64,000 nucleotides of DNA from Streptomyces roseolilacinus (GTDB taxonomy: Bacteria > Actinomycetota > Actinomycetes > Streptomycetales > Streptomycetaceae), in NCBI RefSeq assembly GCF_014649335.1, contig NZ_BMSV01000004.1, forward strand, positions 124,001-188,000, written 5' to 3'. The position numbers and the translations under genes are program-made. Shown one piece after another: positions 26,926 to 34,141 of this stretch (the first letter of the stretch is position 1; every line of letters begins with the position of its first letter). Below the pieces are notes generated by a model. It did not search any database and was not told the DNA's origin. It saw only the letters and a program-made list of their open reading frames with translations.

Positions 26926-27752
26926 CAGTACTCCCTGCGGGCGACGGCGAATATGCGGCGGTAGGGGAAGACCGTGCCGTGGGGGCCCGGCGGGTACGCC
27001 TTGCGGAGCAGGTCGCGGTACTGGGAGAGGAACTCCGACGTCGCCTCCCCGTCCTCCGCGAGCGCCGTGAGGACCGGGCGCAGGGCGGTGCCCTTGGTCC
27101 AGTCGAGGATCGGGTCCTCGCCCTGGAGGAGCTGGGCGTACACGGTCTCCCACACGTCGGCCGCGCAGCCGAGGTCCGCCAGCCGCTCCAGGTACTCCGT
27201 CGCGTCGAGGACGTGGACGTACCGCCGCCCGTGCTCGCCGAGCCGGTCGCGCCAACGGGGGGACTCGCACAGCTCGGCCAGCAGGGCGTGGCTGGGGGAC
27301 GTGAAGTTGGCGGGCACCTGGAAGGCGAGGGTGCCGCCGGGGACGAGCCCGTCCAGCCAGCCCCCGAAGGACTCGGCGTGGCCGGGGACCCACTGCAGCG
27401 CCGCGTTGGAGACGATCAGGTCGTACGGCTCCCCGGGCGTCCAGCCGGCCGCGTCGGCGTGCCGGAAGTCGAGCCGCCCGCCGCCCGGGGTGGTGCCGGC
27501 GTGCTCCTTCTCGGCCTGGTCGAGCATCTCGCGGGAGAGGTCGAAGCCGGTGATGTGCGCGTCGGGCCAGCGGTCGGCGAGCAGCGCGGTGACGTTGCCG
27601 GGTCCGCAGCCGATGTCGGCGATACGGGGCGGCCGCCCCTCCGCGGCGGCGGGCAGCTCGGGGATCCGGGCGAGCAGGTCGAGGAAGGGCCGGGTGCGGT
27701 GACCGGAGTGGCGCAGATACTGCCGAGGATCCCAAATCGGTGCGGAATGCAT
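26925..27752 (-). CDS. tam: Trans-aconitate 2-methyltransferase
   Basis: The product has 275 residues. ATG 27752 is chosen, with GGGGAA upstream, over an in-frame TTG two codons earlier. The SAM-binding motif I is IADIGCGPGNVTALL (near residue 45), followed by GFDLSREML. Family-specific blocks include YDLIVSNAALQWVPGH and YLRHSGHRTRPF. The enzyme methylates trans-aconitate, an inhibitor formed from cis-aconitate, and so protects aconitase. The MarR-type gene is divergent at 131 nt. In S. coelicolor the divergent regulator TamR controls this gene and responds to citrate and trans-aconitate, and the arrangement here is the same. Confidence 0.93.
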   Translation of the reverse strand: MHSAPIWDPRQYLRHSGHRTRPFLDLLARIPELPAAAEGRPPRIADIGCGPGNVTALLADRWPDAHITGFDLSREMLDQAEKEHAGTTPGGGRLDFRHADAAGWTPGEPYDLIVSNAALQWVPGHAESFGGWLDGLVPGGTLAFQVPANFTSPSHALLAELCESPRWRDRLGEHGRRYVHVLDATEYLERLADLGCAADVWETVYAQLLQGEDPILDWTKGTALRPVLTALAEDGEATSEFLSQYRDLLRKAYPPGPHGTVFPYRRIFAVARREY

Positions 27753-27774
27753 GGTCAATTCCCCTTGCTGGTGC

Positions 27775-27784
27775 GAGATATCTC
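27775..27784. promoter_or_regulatory. Second palindrome in the tam leader
   Basis: GAGATATCTC is a perfect 10-bp palindrome about 25 nt before the tam start. It may be a secondary regulator site. Confidence 0.35.
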
Positions 27785-27816
27785 AGCCGAACGTTGCTCC
27801 GGTCGGTGCCCTCTCA

Positions 27817-27846
27817 ATCGTACGGAAGCATATTTCTTGACATCAA
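27817..27846 (-). promoter_or_regulatory. tam promoter
   Basis: On the minus strand, TTGATG (27846-27841), an 18-nt spacer and TACGAT (27822-27817) form the promoter. The -35 lies inside the CTTGA-N2-TCAAG palindrome, so a bound regulator would exclude polymerase. Confidence 0.55.
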
Positions 27847-27848
27847 GA
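27835..27848. promoter_or_regulatory. Putative TamR operator
   Basis: TCTTGACATCAAGA is a 14-bp palindrome (CTTGA-CA-TCAAG core) in the shared tam/tamR control region, the type of site bound by MarR regulators of this group. It covers the tam -35. Confidence 0.65.
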
Positions 27849-27870
27849 GACTTCACGTCGACAGAGCGCC

Positions 27871-27876
27871 TACACT
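27871..27876 (+). promoter_or_regulatory. -10 of tamR, probable leaderless start
   Basis: TACACT ends 7 nt before the tamR ATG, and no purine-rich ribosome site is present between them. Transcription should start at or next to the A of the ATG. Confidence 0.5.
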
Positions 27877-27883
27877 GATCGTC

Positions 27884-28381
27884 ATGGAGGACGAGGTCGA
27901 CCGTCTGGTCGCTGCATGGCGCCGCGAGCGCCCGGACCTCGACGTGGAGCCGCTCGAGGTGCTGAGCCGGGTCTCCCGGCTGGCCCGCCACCTGGACCGG
28001 GCGCGCCGCCTCGCCTTCGCGGAGCACCAGCTGGAGCCGTGGGAGTTCGACGTCCTGACGTCGCTGCGCCGCGCCGGCGCCCCGTACCAGCTCTCCCCCG
28101 GTCAGCTCCTCACGCAGACGCTGGTCACCTCGGGCACGATGACGAACCGCATCGACCGGCTCGCGAAGAAGGGCCTCGTCGAGCGGCTGCCCGACCCCAC
28201 CGACCGGCGCGGCGTCCTCGTCCGCCTCACCGCCGAGGGGCGCGACCGCGCCGACCAGGCCCTCGCCGGGCTGCTGGACCAGGAGCGGGCCATCCTCGCC
28301 CAGCTGTCCCGCGCCCAGCGCGTCGACCTCGCGGCGCTGCTACGCCAGCTGACCGCCCCGTTCGACAACGTCCCCGGCTGA
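27884..28381 (+). CDS. tamR: MarR-family regulator TamR
   Basis: The product has 165 residues from ATG 27884. The winged helix-turn-helix is clear: LEPWEFDVLTSLRRAG, LTQTLVTSGTMTNRIDRLAKKGLVERL, then DRRGVLVRLTAEG. It is divergent from tam, the position of S. coelicolor TamR, which senses citrate and related tricarboxylates during oxidative stress. The symbol rests on this arrangement. The start looks leaderless. The last 42 bp overlap the 3' end of the convergent response regulator gene. Confidence 0.88.
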   Translation: MEDEVDRLVAAWRRERPDLDVEPLEVLSRVSRLARHLDRARRLAFAEHQLEPWEFDVLTSLRRAGAPYQLSPGQLLTQTLVTSGTMTNRIDRLAKKGLVERLPDPTDRRGVLVRLTAEGRDRADQALAGLLDQERAILAQLSRAQRVDLAALLRQLTAPFDNVPG

Positions 28382-29119
28382 CTCGGCGGGCCCGACCCCG
28401 GCCCTGCGGGCCAGCGCGACCGCCGCGAGCGTGGAGTGCACGCCCAGCTTCCCCAGGACGTTCTGCATGTGCGTGCGGACGGTGTGCGGGGACAGGAAGA
28501 GGCGCTCGGCGACGGCCTTGCGGCCCAGTCCGGCGACCATGCAGCGCAGCACCTCCCGCTCGCGCGGCGTGAGGGACTCGACGAGCCGCTCGCTCTCGGT
28601 GCGGTGCTTGCGCGCCGCCGTCAGCTCCCGCAGCACGCCCGTGAGCAGCGCGGGCGCCAGGTGGGTCTCGTCGCGCAGCACGCCCCGGATCACGCCGAGC
28701 AGCCGCTGGAGGGAGCAGTCCTTGGCGACCCAGCCGTTCGCCCCGGCCTGGAGGGCCAGCGCGGCGCGGCGCGGGTCGTCCTTCTCGGCGAGCACCACGG
28801 TCCGCGCGGAGGGCTGGGCCTCGCGCACCCCGGCGACCAGGGAGATGCCGTCGACGATGCCGTCCGCCGCCCCGCCGTCGGGGACGGCGCGCGCCACGGC
28901 CGACCCGGCGGCCACGCCGAGGTCGGCGTCGACGAGGAGGACGTCGAACCGGCGGCCCTCGGCGGCCGCGCGGTCGAGGCAGCGCATCGCGGCGGGGCCG
29001 CTGCCGGCCGCGGCGACGTCCACGTCGGGCTCGGCCGCCAGGGCCGCGGCGAGCGACTCGGCGAAGATGCGGTGGTCGTCCACCACCAGAACCCGGATAC
29101 GGACCACTGGCACCCCCAT
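28340..29119 (-). CDS. Orphan NarL/LuxR-type response regulator
   Basis: The product has 259 residues. ATG 29119 precedes the receiver start RIRVLVVDDHR; the frame extends upstream without a better site. The receiver keeps Asp14-Asp15, the phospho-acceptor Asp64 (LLVDADLG) and the Lys in VAKD, but has a roughly 25-residue Ala/Gly-rich insertion after Asp64. The C-terminal LuxR helix-turn-helix is LTPREREVLRCMV...SPHTVRTHMQNVLGKLGV. No kinase gene is next to it. Its 3' end overlaps tamR by 42 bp. It resembles the regulator at 33.2 kb on the other side of the gal operon. Confidence 0.85.
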   Translation of the reverse strand: MGVPVVRIRVLVVDDHRIFAESLAAALAAEPDVDVAAAGSGPAAMRCLDRAAAEGRRFDVLLVDADLGVAAGSAVARAVPDGGAADGIVDGISLVAGVREAQPSARTVVLAEKDDPRRAALALQAGANGWVAKDCSLQRLLGVIRGVLRDETHLAPALLTGVLRELTAARKHRTESERLVESLTPREREVLRCMVAGLGRKAVAERLFLSPHTVRTHMQNVLGKLGVHSTLAAVALARRAGVGPAESAGDVVERGGQLA

Positions 29120-29415
29120 GCGTCGAGGAAGCGGGCCGAAGCGGGGACGACGCCCGGAGCCGGGTCGCACACGTGGGGCGCACGGCCGCCGCCGTGCCCC
29201 GAGTGCTGTCCCGCCCCGGGCGTCGTACCCGGCTGTCTCGCCCCCTGATCGGCACCGGCCCCCACCGATGCTGTGCATCAGCGTACGGGCGGAGGCCCGG
29301 ACCGGAAGCCGATTTGCAGAACTGACCGACCAGGGTGTTTCCCGTGTGTCAGCTGTGTCGTTACGGGGCGGAAATCGACAGTTCCCGACAGGGTCGACGC
29401 GGTGTCAGCCGTGGT
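29120..29415. other. Gap between galK and the response regulator gene
   Basis: This 296-nt stretch has no coding signal. It holds only a small inverted repeat GATGC-tgt-GCATC (29267-29279). No clear terminator follows galK. Confidence 0.4.
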
Positions 29416-30600
29416 TCACAGCACGCGGCGCGCTCCCGCCGACGGTACGGCCGGGAAGATCCGCGGAGCCGGGTGCCCCTGCGCCGCGAACGCCTCCTCC
29501 ACCGCCGCGGCCACGGTGTCCGCCGCGTCCGCCTCGGTCAGGACGACCGCCGAGCCGCCGAAGCCGCCGCCGGTCATCCGGGCGCCCAGCGCGCCCGCCG
29601 CGACCGCCGCCGAGACGACGAGGTCCAGCTCCGGGCAGGAGACCCGCAGGTCGTCCCGGAGGGAGGCGTGACCCTCGGTCAGGACGGGGCCGACGGCCCG
29701 TACGTCACCGGCGTCGAGCAGCTCCATCGTCCGCTCGACGCGGTGGTTGTCGGACACGACGTGGCGGACGCAGGCGCGCACGGTCGGGTCGCCCAGCCGC
29801 CCCAGCGCCTCCGGGAGCAGCTCGTACGGGATCTCGCGCAGGGTGCGCACCCCGAGCTCCCGCGCGCCCGCCTCGCACCCGGCGCGCCGCTCGGCGTACG
29901 CCCCGTCGCCGAGCGCGTGCTTCACCCGGGTGTCGACGACGAGCAGCCGCAGCCCGTGCGCCGGCAGGTCGAACGGGACCTGCCGGCGGGTCAGGTCGCG
30001 GGTGTCCAGGTGCAGGACGTGCCCGTCCGTGCAGCAGGCGGACGCCATCTGGTCCATGACGCCGCAGGGCACGCCGACGAAGGCGTTCTCGGCGCGCTGG
30101 GCGAGGAGGGCCAGTTCGGGGGCGGGCAGTCCCAGCCCGTACAGCTCGTCGAGGGCGAGGGCGGTGACGACCTCCAGGGCGGCCGAGGAGGACAGCCCGG
30201 CGCCCGTGGGCACCGTCGAGGACAGGTGGACGTCCGCGCCGGTGACGGGGTGGCCGGCCTCGCGCAGCGCCCACACCACCCCGGCCGGGTAGGCGGCCCA
30301 GCCGGTGTCGGAGCCGGGCCGCAGCCCGGCCGTGTCGAGCTGGACGATCCCCTGGCCCGAGGCGGTGTCGGCTTCCGCGGAGTGGACCCTCAGCAGGCCG
30401 TCCGTGCGGCGCGCGACGGCGGCGACCGCGGTGTGCGGCAGCGCCAGCGGCATCACGAACCCGTCGTTGAAGTCGGTGTACTCGCCGATCAGGTTCACCC
30501 GGCCCGGTGCGGCCCACACGCCCTCCGGCGCGGTGCCGTACAGCTCCCGGAACTGCGCGGCGACCTTCTCCGCCGCGGACACGGTCTCCGTGCCGTTCAC
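29416..30600 (-). CDS. galK: Galactokinase
   Basis: The product has 394 residues. GTG 30600 overlaps the galE stop in GTGA. The galactokinase signature [21 protein letters not shown] is near residue 35, the GHMP ATP loop [14 protein letters not shown] near 130, and the third motif [11 protein letters not shown] near 350. It phosphorylates galactose to galactose-1-phosphate. It is last in the galT-galE-galK operon. Confidence 0.97.
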   Translation of the reverse strand: MNGTETVSAAEKVAAQFRELYGTAPEGVWAAPGRVNLIGEYTDFNDGFVMPLALPHTAVAAVARRTDGLLRVHSAEADTASGQGIVQLDTAGLRPGSDTGWAAYPAGVVWALREAGHPVTGADVHLSSTVPTGAGLSSSAALEVVTALALDELYGLGLPAPELALLAQRAENAFVGVPCGVMDQMASACCTDGHVLHLDTRDLTRRQVPFDLPAHGLRLLVVDTRVKHALGDGAYAERRAGCEAGARELGVRTLREIPYELLPEALGRLGDPTVRACVRHVVSDNHRVERTMELLDAGDVRAVGPVLTEGHASLRDDLRVSCPELDLVVSAAVAAGALGARMTGGGFGGSAVVLTEADAADTVAAAVEEAFAAQGHPAPRIFPAVPSAGARRVL

Positions 30601-31571
30601 CGCTGCGTCCCCTCCTCCGTCTCGCGCCGCCGCGCGAAGTCCCACGCGTCGCGGACGATGCCCGCGAGGTCCGTGCGCGACGGCCGCCAGCCGAGCCGTT
30701 CCTGTGCGACGGCCGCCGACGCGACCAGGACGGCGGGGTCGCCGGGGCGGCGGGCGGCCGTGACCTCGGGCACCGGGTGGCCGGTGACCTTGCGGACGGT
30801 CTCGACGACCTCGCGGACCGAGAAGCCGTTGCCGTTGCCGAGGTTGCAGACGAGGTGCTCGCCGGGGGTGACGGCGTCCATGGCGAGGAGGTGGGCCTCG
30901 GCCAGGTCCGCGACGTGGATGTAGTCGCGGACGCAGGTGCCGTCGGGGGTCGGGTAGTCCTCCCCGTACACGGAGATGGACTCCCGCCGGCCGAGGGCGA
31001 CCTGCAGGACGAGCGGGATGAGGTGCGACTCGGGGTCGTGGCGTTCGCCGTGGCCGCCGTACGCGCCGGCGACGTTGAAGTACCGCAGGGACGCGGCGGC
31101 CAGGCCGTGCGCGGCGGCCTCGCCGCTGATCATGTGGTCGACGGCGAGCTTCGAGGCGCCGTACGGGCTGGTGGGGGCGGTGGGGTCGGTCTCCGTGACG
31201 GGCGTGGAGACCGGTTCGCCGTACGTCGCGGCGGTCGAGGAGAACACCAGGCGGCGCACCCCGGCCCCGCGCATCGCGGCGAGCAGCGCCATCGTGCCGC
31301 CGACGTTGTTGTCCCAGTACTTCTCCGGCTTGGCGACGGATTCCCCGACCTGCGAGAACGCGGCGAAGTGCAGCACCCCGTCGTACGAGGCGTCGAGGAA
31401 GCGGGCGGCGTCCTGGACGCGCCCCTCGACGAAGGCGGCGCCGTCCGGGACGGCCTCGCGGAAGCCGGTCGACAGGTCGTCGAGGACCGTCACCTCGTGG
31501 CCGGCCTCCAGCAGGTGTGCGGCGACGACACCGCCGACGTAGCCGGCCCCGCCCGTTACCAGGTACTTCAT
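30597..31571 (-). CDS. galE: UDP-glucose 4-epimerase
   Basis: The product has 324 residues. ATG 31571 overlaps the galT stop in ATGA. The NAD-binding GGAGYVGG motif is near residue 7, the catalytic SSTAATYG and the [11 protein letters not shown]yr-x3-Lys are near 115 and 140, and RYFNVAGA follows. It interconverts UDP-glucose and UDP-galactose. The large frame that runs upstream to 33974 is a shadow. Confidence 0.97.
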   Translation of the reverse strand: MKYLVTGGAGYVGGVVAAHLLEAGHEVTVLDDLSTGFREAVPDGAAFVEGRVQDAARFLDASYDGVLHFAAFSQVGESVAKPEKYWDNNVGGTMALLAAMRGAGVRRLVFSSTAATYGEPVSTPVTETDPTAPTSPYGASKLAVDHMISGEAAAHGLAAASLRYFNVAGAYGGHGERHDPESHLIPLVLQVALGRRESISVYGEDYPTPDGTCVRDYIHVADLAEAHLLAMDAVTPGEHLVCNLGNGNGFSVREVVETVRKVTGHPVPEVTAARRPGDPAVLVASAAVAQERLGWRPSRTDLAGIVRDAWDFARRRETEEGTQR

Positions 31572-32617
31572 GATGCGCTCGCTACCTCTCGCAGTCGGCG
31601 GGCCGCCGCCTCCGGCGGCACGTCGTTGATGAACACGCTCATGCCCGATTCGGAGCCCGCGAGGAACTTCAGCTTGCCGGATGTACGGCGGATGGTGAAA
31701 AGCTCGAGATGAAGTGCGAACGTGTCGCGCCGCGGGTCGCCGAACGGCGCCTGGTGCCAGGCGGCGATGTACGGCGTGGGCGGCTCGCCCTCCCCGAAGA
31801 TCCGGTCGAAGCGCCTCAACAGTTCCAGGTACACCTGTGGGAACTCTGTGCGCGCCGCCTCGTCGAGCCCGCGCAGGTCGGGGACGCGGCGGTTGGGGTA
31901 GAGGTGCACCTCGTACGGCCAGTGGGCGGCGTACGGCACGAAGGCGGTCCAGTGGTCGGTGGCGAGGACCACCCGTTCGCCGTCGGCGCGCTCCCGCTCG
32001 ACGAGGTCGTCGAAGAGGTTGCCGCCGCCGGTGCGGGCCGCGTGCTCCTGCGCGGAGCGCAGCATCAGCGCCGTGCGGGGGGTGGTGAAGGGGTAGCCGT
32101 AGATCTGGCCGTGCGGGTGGCCGAGGGTGACGCCGATCTCGGCGCCCCGGTTCTCGAAGCAGAACACCTGTTCCACGCCGGGGACCTCGGCCAGCTCGGC
32201 GGTGCGGTCGGTCCACGCCTCCAGGACGAGCCCGGCCCGCTCCTCGGTGAGGTCGGCGAAGGAGGCGTCGTGGTCGGAGGTGAAGCAGACGACCTCGCAG
32301 CGGCCCGAGTCGCCGGCGAGGGAGGGGAAGCGGTTCTCGAAGACGACGACGTCGTAGTCGGCGTCGGGGACCTCCGTGTGCCGCCCGTCCGCGGACGGGC
32401 AGAGCGGGCACTCGTCGGCCGGCGGGTGGTAGGTGCGGCCCTGCCGGTGGGAGGCGACGGCGACGCGGTCGCCGAGCAGCACGTCCTCGCGGATCTCGGA
32501 GGTGGTGGCGATCGGGTCGAGGGGCCGCCGGTCGACGGCGTCCCGCACCACGTCGTCCCGGGAGTCGTAGTACACCAGCTCGCGCCCGTCGGCGAGCCGG
32601 GTGGACGTCTTCTTCAC
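31568..32617 (-). CDS. galT: Galactose-1-phosphate uridylyltransferase
   Basis: The product has 349 residues. GTG 32617 has GAGGAG 6 nt upstream; the ATG at 32683 lies inside the control region and is rejected. Zinc-site Cys residues are in DECPLCPS near residue 52. The active site [10 protein letters not shown] (HxH) is near 165. The late HxH-type region EVHLYPNRR is also present. It transfers UMP between UDP-glucose and galactose-1-phosphate. It is the first gene of the galTEK operon, in which all junctions overlap by 4 nt. Confidence 0.97.
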   Translation of the reverse strand: MKKTSTRLADGRELVYYDSRDDVVRDAVDRRPLDPIATTSEIREDVLLGDRVAVASHRQGRTYHPPADECPLCPSADGRHTEVPDADYDVVVFENRFPSLAGDSGRCEVVCFTSDHDASFADLTEERAGLVLEAWTDRTAELAEVPGVEQVFCFENRGAEIGVTLGHPHGQIYGYPFTTPRTALMLRSAQEHAARTGGGNLFDDLVERERADGERVVLATDHWTAFVPYAAHWPYEVHLYPNRRVPDLRGLDEAARTEFPQVYLELLRRFDRIFGEGEPPTPYIAAWHQAPFGDPRRDTFALHLELFTIRRTSGKLKFLAGSESGMSVFINDVPPEAAARRLREVASAS

Positions 32618-32630
32618 GCAGGGCTCCTCG

Positions 32631-32690
32631 CACCACAACCAGATCAAACAGAACCACACACAAGGAACCACAAACCCACACACCCGTCAA
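32631..32690 (-). promoter_or_regulatory. galT upstream region with repeated TGTGG motifs (galP1-like)
   Basis: On the minus strand four TGTGG motifs occur within 50 bp, on the plus strand CCACA at 32633, 32654, 32668 and 32676. They are preceded by TTGACG (32690-32685). In S. lividans and S. coelicolor the galactose-induced, glucose-repressed galP1 promoter has a complex operator of TGTGAT-like hexamers. The position and composition match, although the exact hexamer is altered. Confidence 0.6.
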
Positions 32691-32824
32691 TGAGGCAGGA
32701 CGAGGAGAGGGCCGCGCTTCCGGCAACACACCGGTGGCACGACCCCCTGGGACACACGACTGGGGAGAAATGTGCGGTTCTGAGGGGCGCCCACGCGGGT
32801 CACCTGGAGGGCGGAAGGGACGCG

Positions 32825-32990
32825 TGGGCGCCGGGGAGGGGGGCGGTGCCCCCGTCGGGCCACTCGTGGAGCCGAGGGGGCGCGGGTGCCCTGCCGAGGG
32901 GGGCGCGCTTCGTGCGAGGCCGCATCTGTGCCGGGGAGGGGGAGGGTGCCCTGTTGGGCCGCTCGTGGAGCCGAAGGGGCGCGCGGGTGT
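32825..32990. repeat. Degenerate roughly 104-bp direct repeat
   Basis: A segment starting GCCGGGGAGGGGG near 32830 and containing CTCGTGGAGCCGA recurs, diverged, near 32930. It leads into the better-preserved 133-bp repeat. It is non-coding and very GC-rich, and no ORF here has protein-like composition. Together with the next repeat it fills most of the 624-nt gap between galT and the second regulator. Confidence 0.6.
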
Positions 32991-33228
32991 CGGGAAGACG
33001 AGCGCGCGCAGCGCCCCGAGGAACGAGGGGCCGAGCACGGTCGACTTCCCGACACCCGCCGAAAGCGCCCCGGAGGTGGAACGGGCCCAAAAAAAGGGGG
33101 GAGCCGAAGGGGCGCGCGGGTGTCGGGAAGACGAGCGCGCGCAGCGCCCCGAGGAACGAGGGGCCGAGCACGGTCGACTTCCCGACACCCGCCGAAAGCG
33201 CCCCGGAGGCGCAACGAGCCCAAAAAAA
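32968..33228. repeat. Tandem 133-bp repeat with long internal hairpins
   Basis: Two copies (32968-33100 and 33101-about 33228) are nearly identical for about 110 bp. Each contains a 15-bp perfect inverted repeat (arm GCGGGTGTCGGGAAG; 32983-32997 with 33045-33059, and 33116-33130 with 33178-33192). The 47-nt spacer can itself fold (GCCCC/GGGGC). Each copy ends with a run of seven A on the plus strand, and another A6 follows. Read on the minus strand, downstream of the regulator gene, these are U-runs alternating with hairpins, so termination or 3'-end processing of that transcript is plausible. Confidence 0.85.
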
Positions 33229-33241
33229 CGAGCCAAAAAAT

Positions 33242-33922
33242 TCAGCGCTGCCGCGGCACCCCCGCCGCCCGGTCGAGGAGGCCGGTGCGGGCGGCGAGGG
33301 CGGCGGCCTCCAGGCGGGAGCCGACGCCGAGTTTCATCAGGACGCGCTGCACGTGGGTGCGGGCGGTGCTCGGGGCGATGCCCATGCCGGCGGCGATCAG
33401 GCGGGTGTCCTCGCCTTCGGTGACCCGTACGAGGACCTCCACCTCGCGGGGGGTGAGCATCCGCAGCAGCCGCTGACCTTCGTCGTCGGGGGTCGCGGCC
33501 GGGTCGAGGAGTTCCGCGAAGGCGCCCTGCAGGAGTTGGGGGGCGACGGCGGCCTCGCCGGCGCGGGCCTTCACGATGGCGCGTTCGACGCCTTCGATGC
33601 GTTCGTCGTGGCGTACGTACCCGGAGGCGCCGGCCGCGAAGGCCGCCGCGATGCCGCGCGGGCTGGGGACCGGGCCGAGGACCAGTACCGCCACCTGCGG
33701 GCGGTCCCGTTTGATCCGTACGACCGGGTCGAAGGCGCCGGGTTCCGCCGGGGTCGCCGTGCCGAGGAGGCACACTTCGGGGGCGCGGCTCACCACCAGT
33801 TCGGCCGCGCCCGCGGCCGGCGCGGCGGCGGCGAGCACGCGGTGTCCGCGCAGTTTCAGGGCCGAGGCGAGTGCCTCGGCGAGCAGGCGGTGGTCGTCGA
33901 CCACCATCAGGCGCACGCCCAT
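33242..33922 (-). CDS. Orphan LuxR-type regulator with degenerate receiver
   Basis: The product has 226 residues. ATG 33922 has GGGGG upstream and starts directly at the receiver ([11 protein letters not shown]). The acidic pair Asp9-Asp10 is kept. The phospho-acceptor Asp is replaced by Gly54 ([10 protein letters not shown]), and the conserved Lys near the end of the receiver is replaced (SGYVRHD). It therefore cannot be phosphorylated in the usual way. The LuxR helix-turn-helix is intact ([12 protein letters not shown]...[18 protein letters not shown]). No kinase gene is adjacent. It resembles the regulator at 28.3 kb. The transcript runs into the tandem 133-bp repeat. Confidence 0.82.
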   Translation of the reverse strand: MGVRLMVVDDHRLLAEALASALKLRGHRVLAAAAPAAGAAELVVSRAPEVCLLGTATPAEPGAFDPVVRIKRDRPQVAVLVLGPVPSPRGIAAAFAAGASGYVRHDERIEGVERAIVKARAGEAAVAPQLLQGAFAELLDPAATPDDEGQRLLRMLTPREVEVLVRVTEGEDTRLIAAGMGIAPSTARTHVQRVLMKLGVGSRLEAAALAARTGLLDRAAGVPRQR

Positions 33923-34091
33923 CGAGAACCCCCAACCCCCTGGTGCGGCCCCCCGGCCGTCCATGACCCGGCAAGCTACACGCTTGTTCGACGTTGTGCG
34001 CCCCCTAGTGGCGATGAGCCCCCCACAATGTCGAATTCTTCGCCTATCAGGGCTACTTGGGGGGCGGCGGGGTGACGTGGGGGAAGCCGGC

Positions 34092-34123
34092 GGCCCGGCA
34101 CGTCGGGGGAGACGTGCCGGGCC
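34092..34123. terminator. Hairpin after the first beta-propeller gene
   Basis: A perfect 13-bp stem (34092-34104 with 34111-34123; arm GGCCCGGCACGTC) has a 6-nt loop. It lies 18 nt beyond the minus-strand stop at 34142. Confidence 0.8.
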
Positions 34124-34141
34124 GCGGCGGGGCGTGCGGGG

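Noticed and set aside
26926..27735. A longer frame extending the VOC gene through tam
   Set aside because: It is a shadow frame of tam. The VOC start at the TGATG junction is well placed.
32687..33223. Possible genes in the galT upstream gap
   Set aside because: All frames there give Arg/Pro/Ser-rich sequence repeated with the DNA repeat and lack ribosome sites. The sequence is better read as structured repeats.
30597..33974. A 1125-codon frame running from galE through the repeat region
   Set aside because: Only the galE part is protein-like. The rest is shadow over galT and the non-coding repeats.
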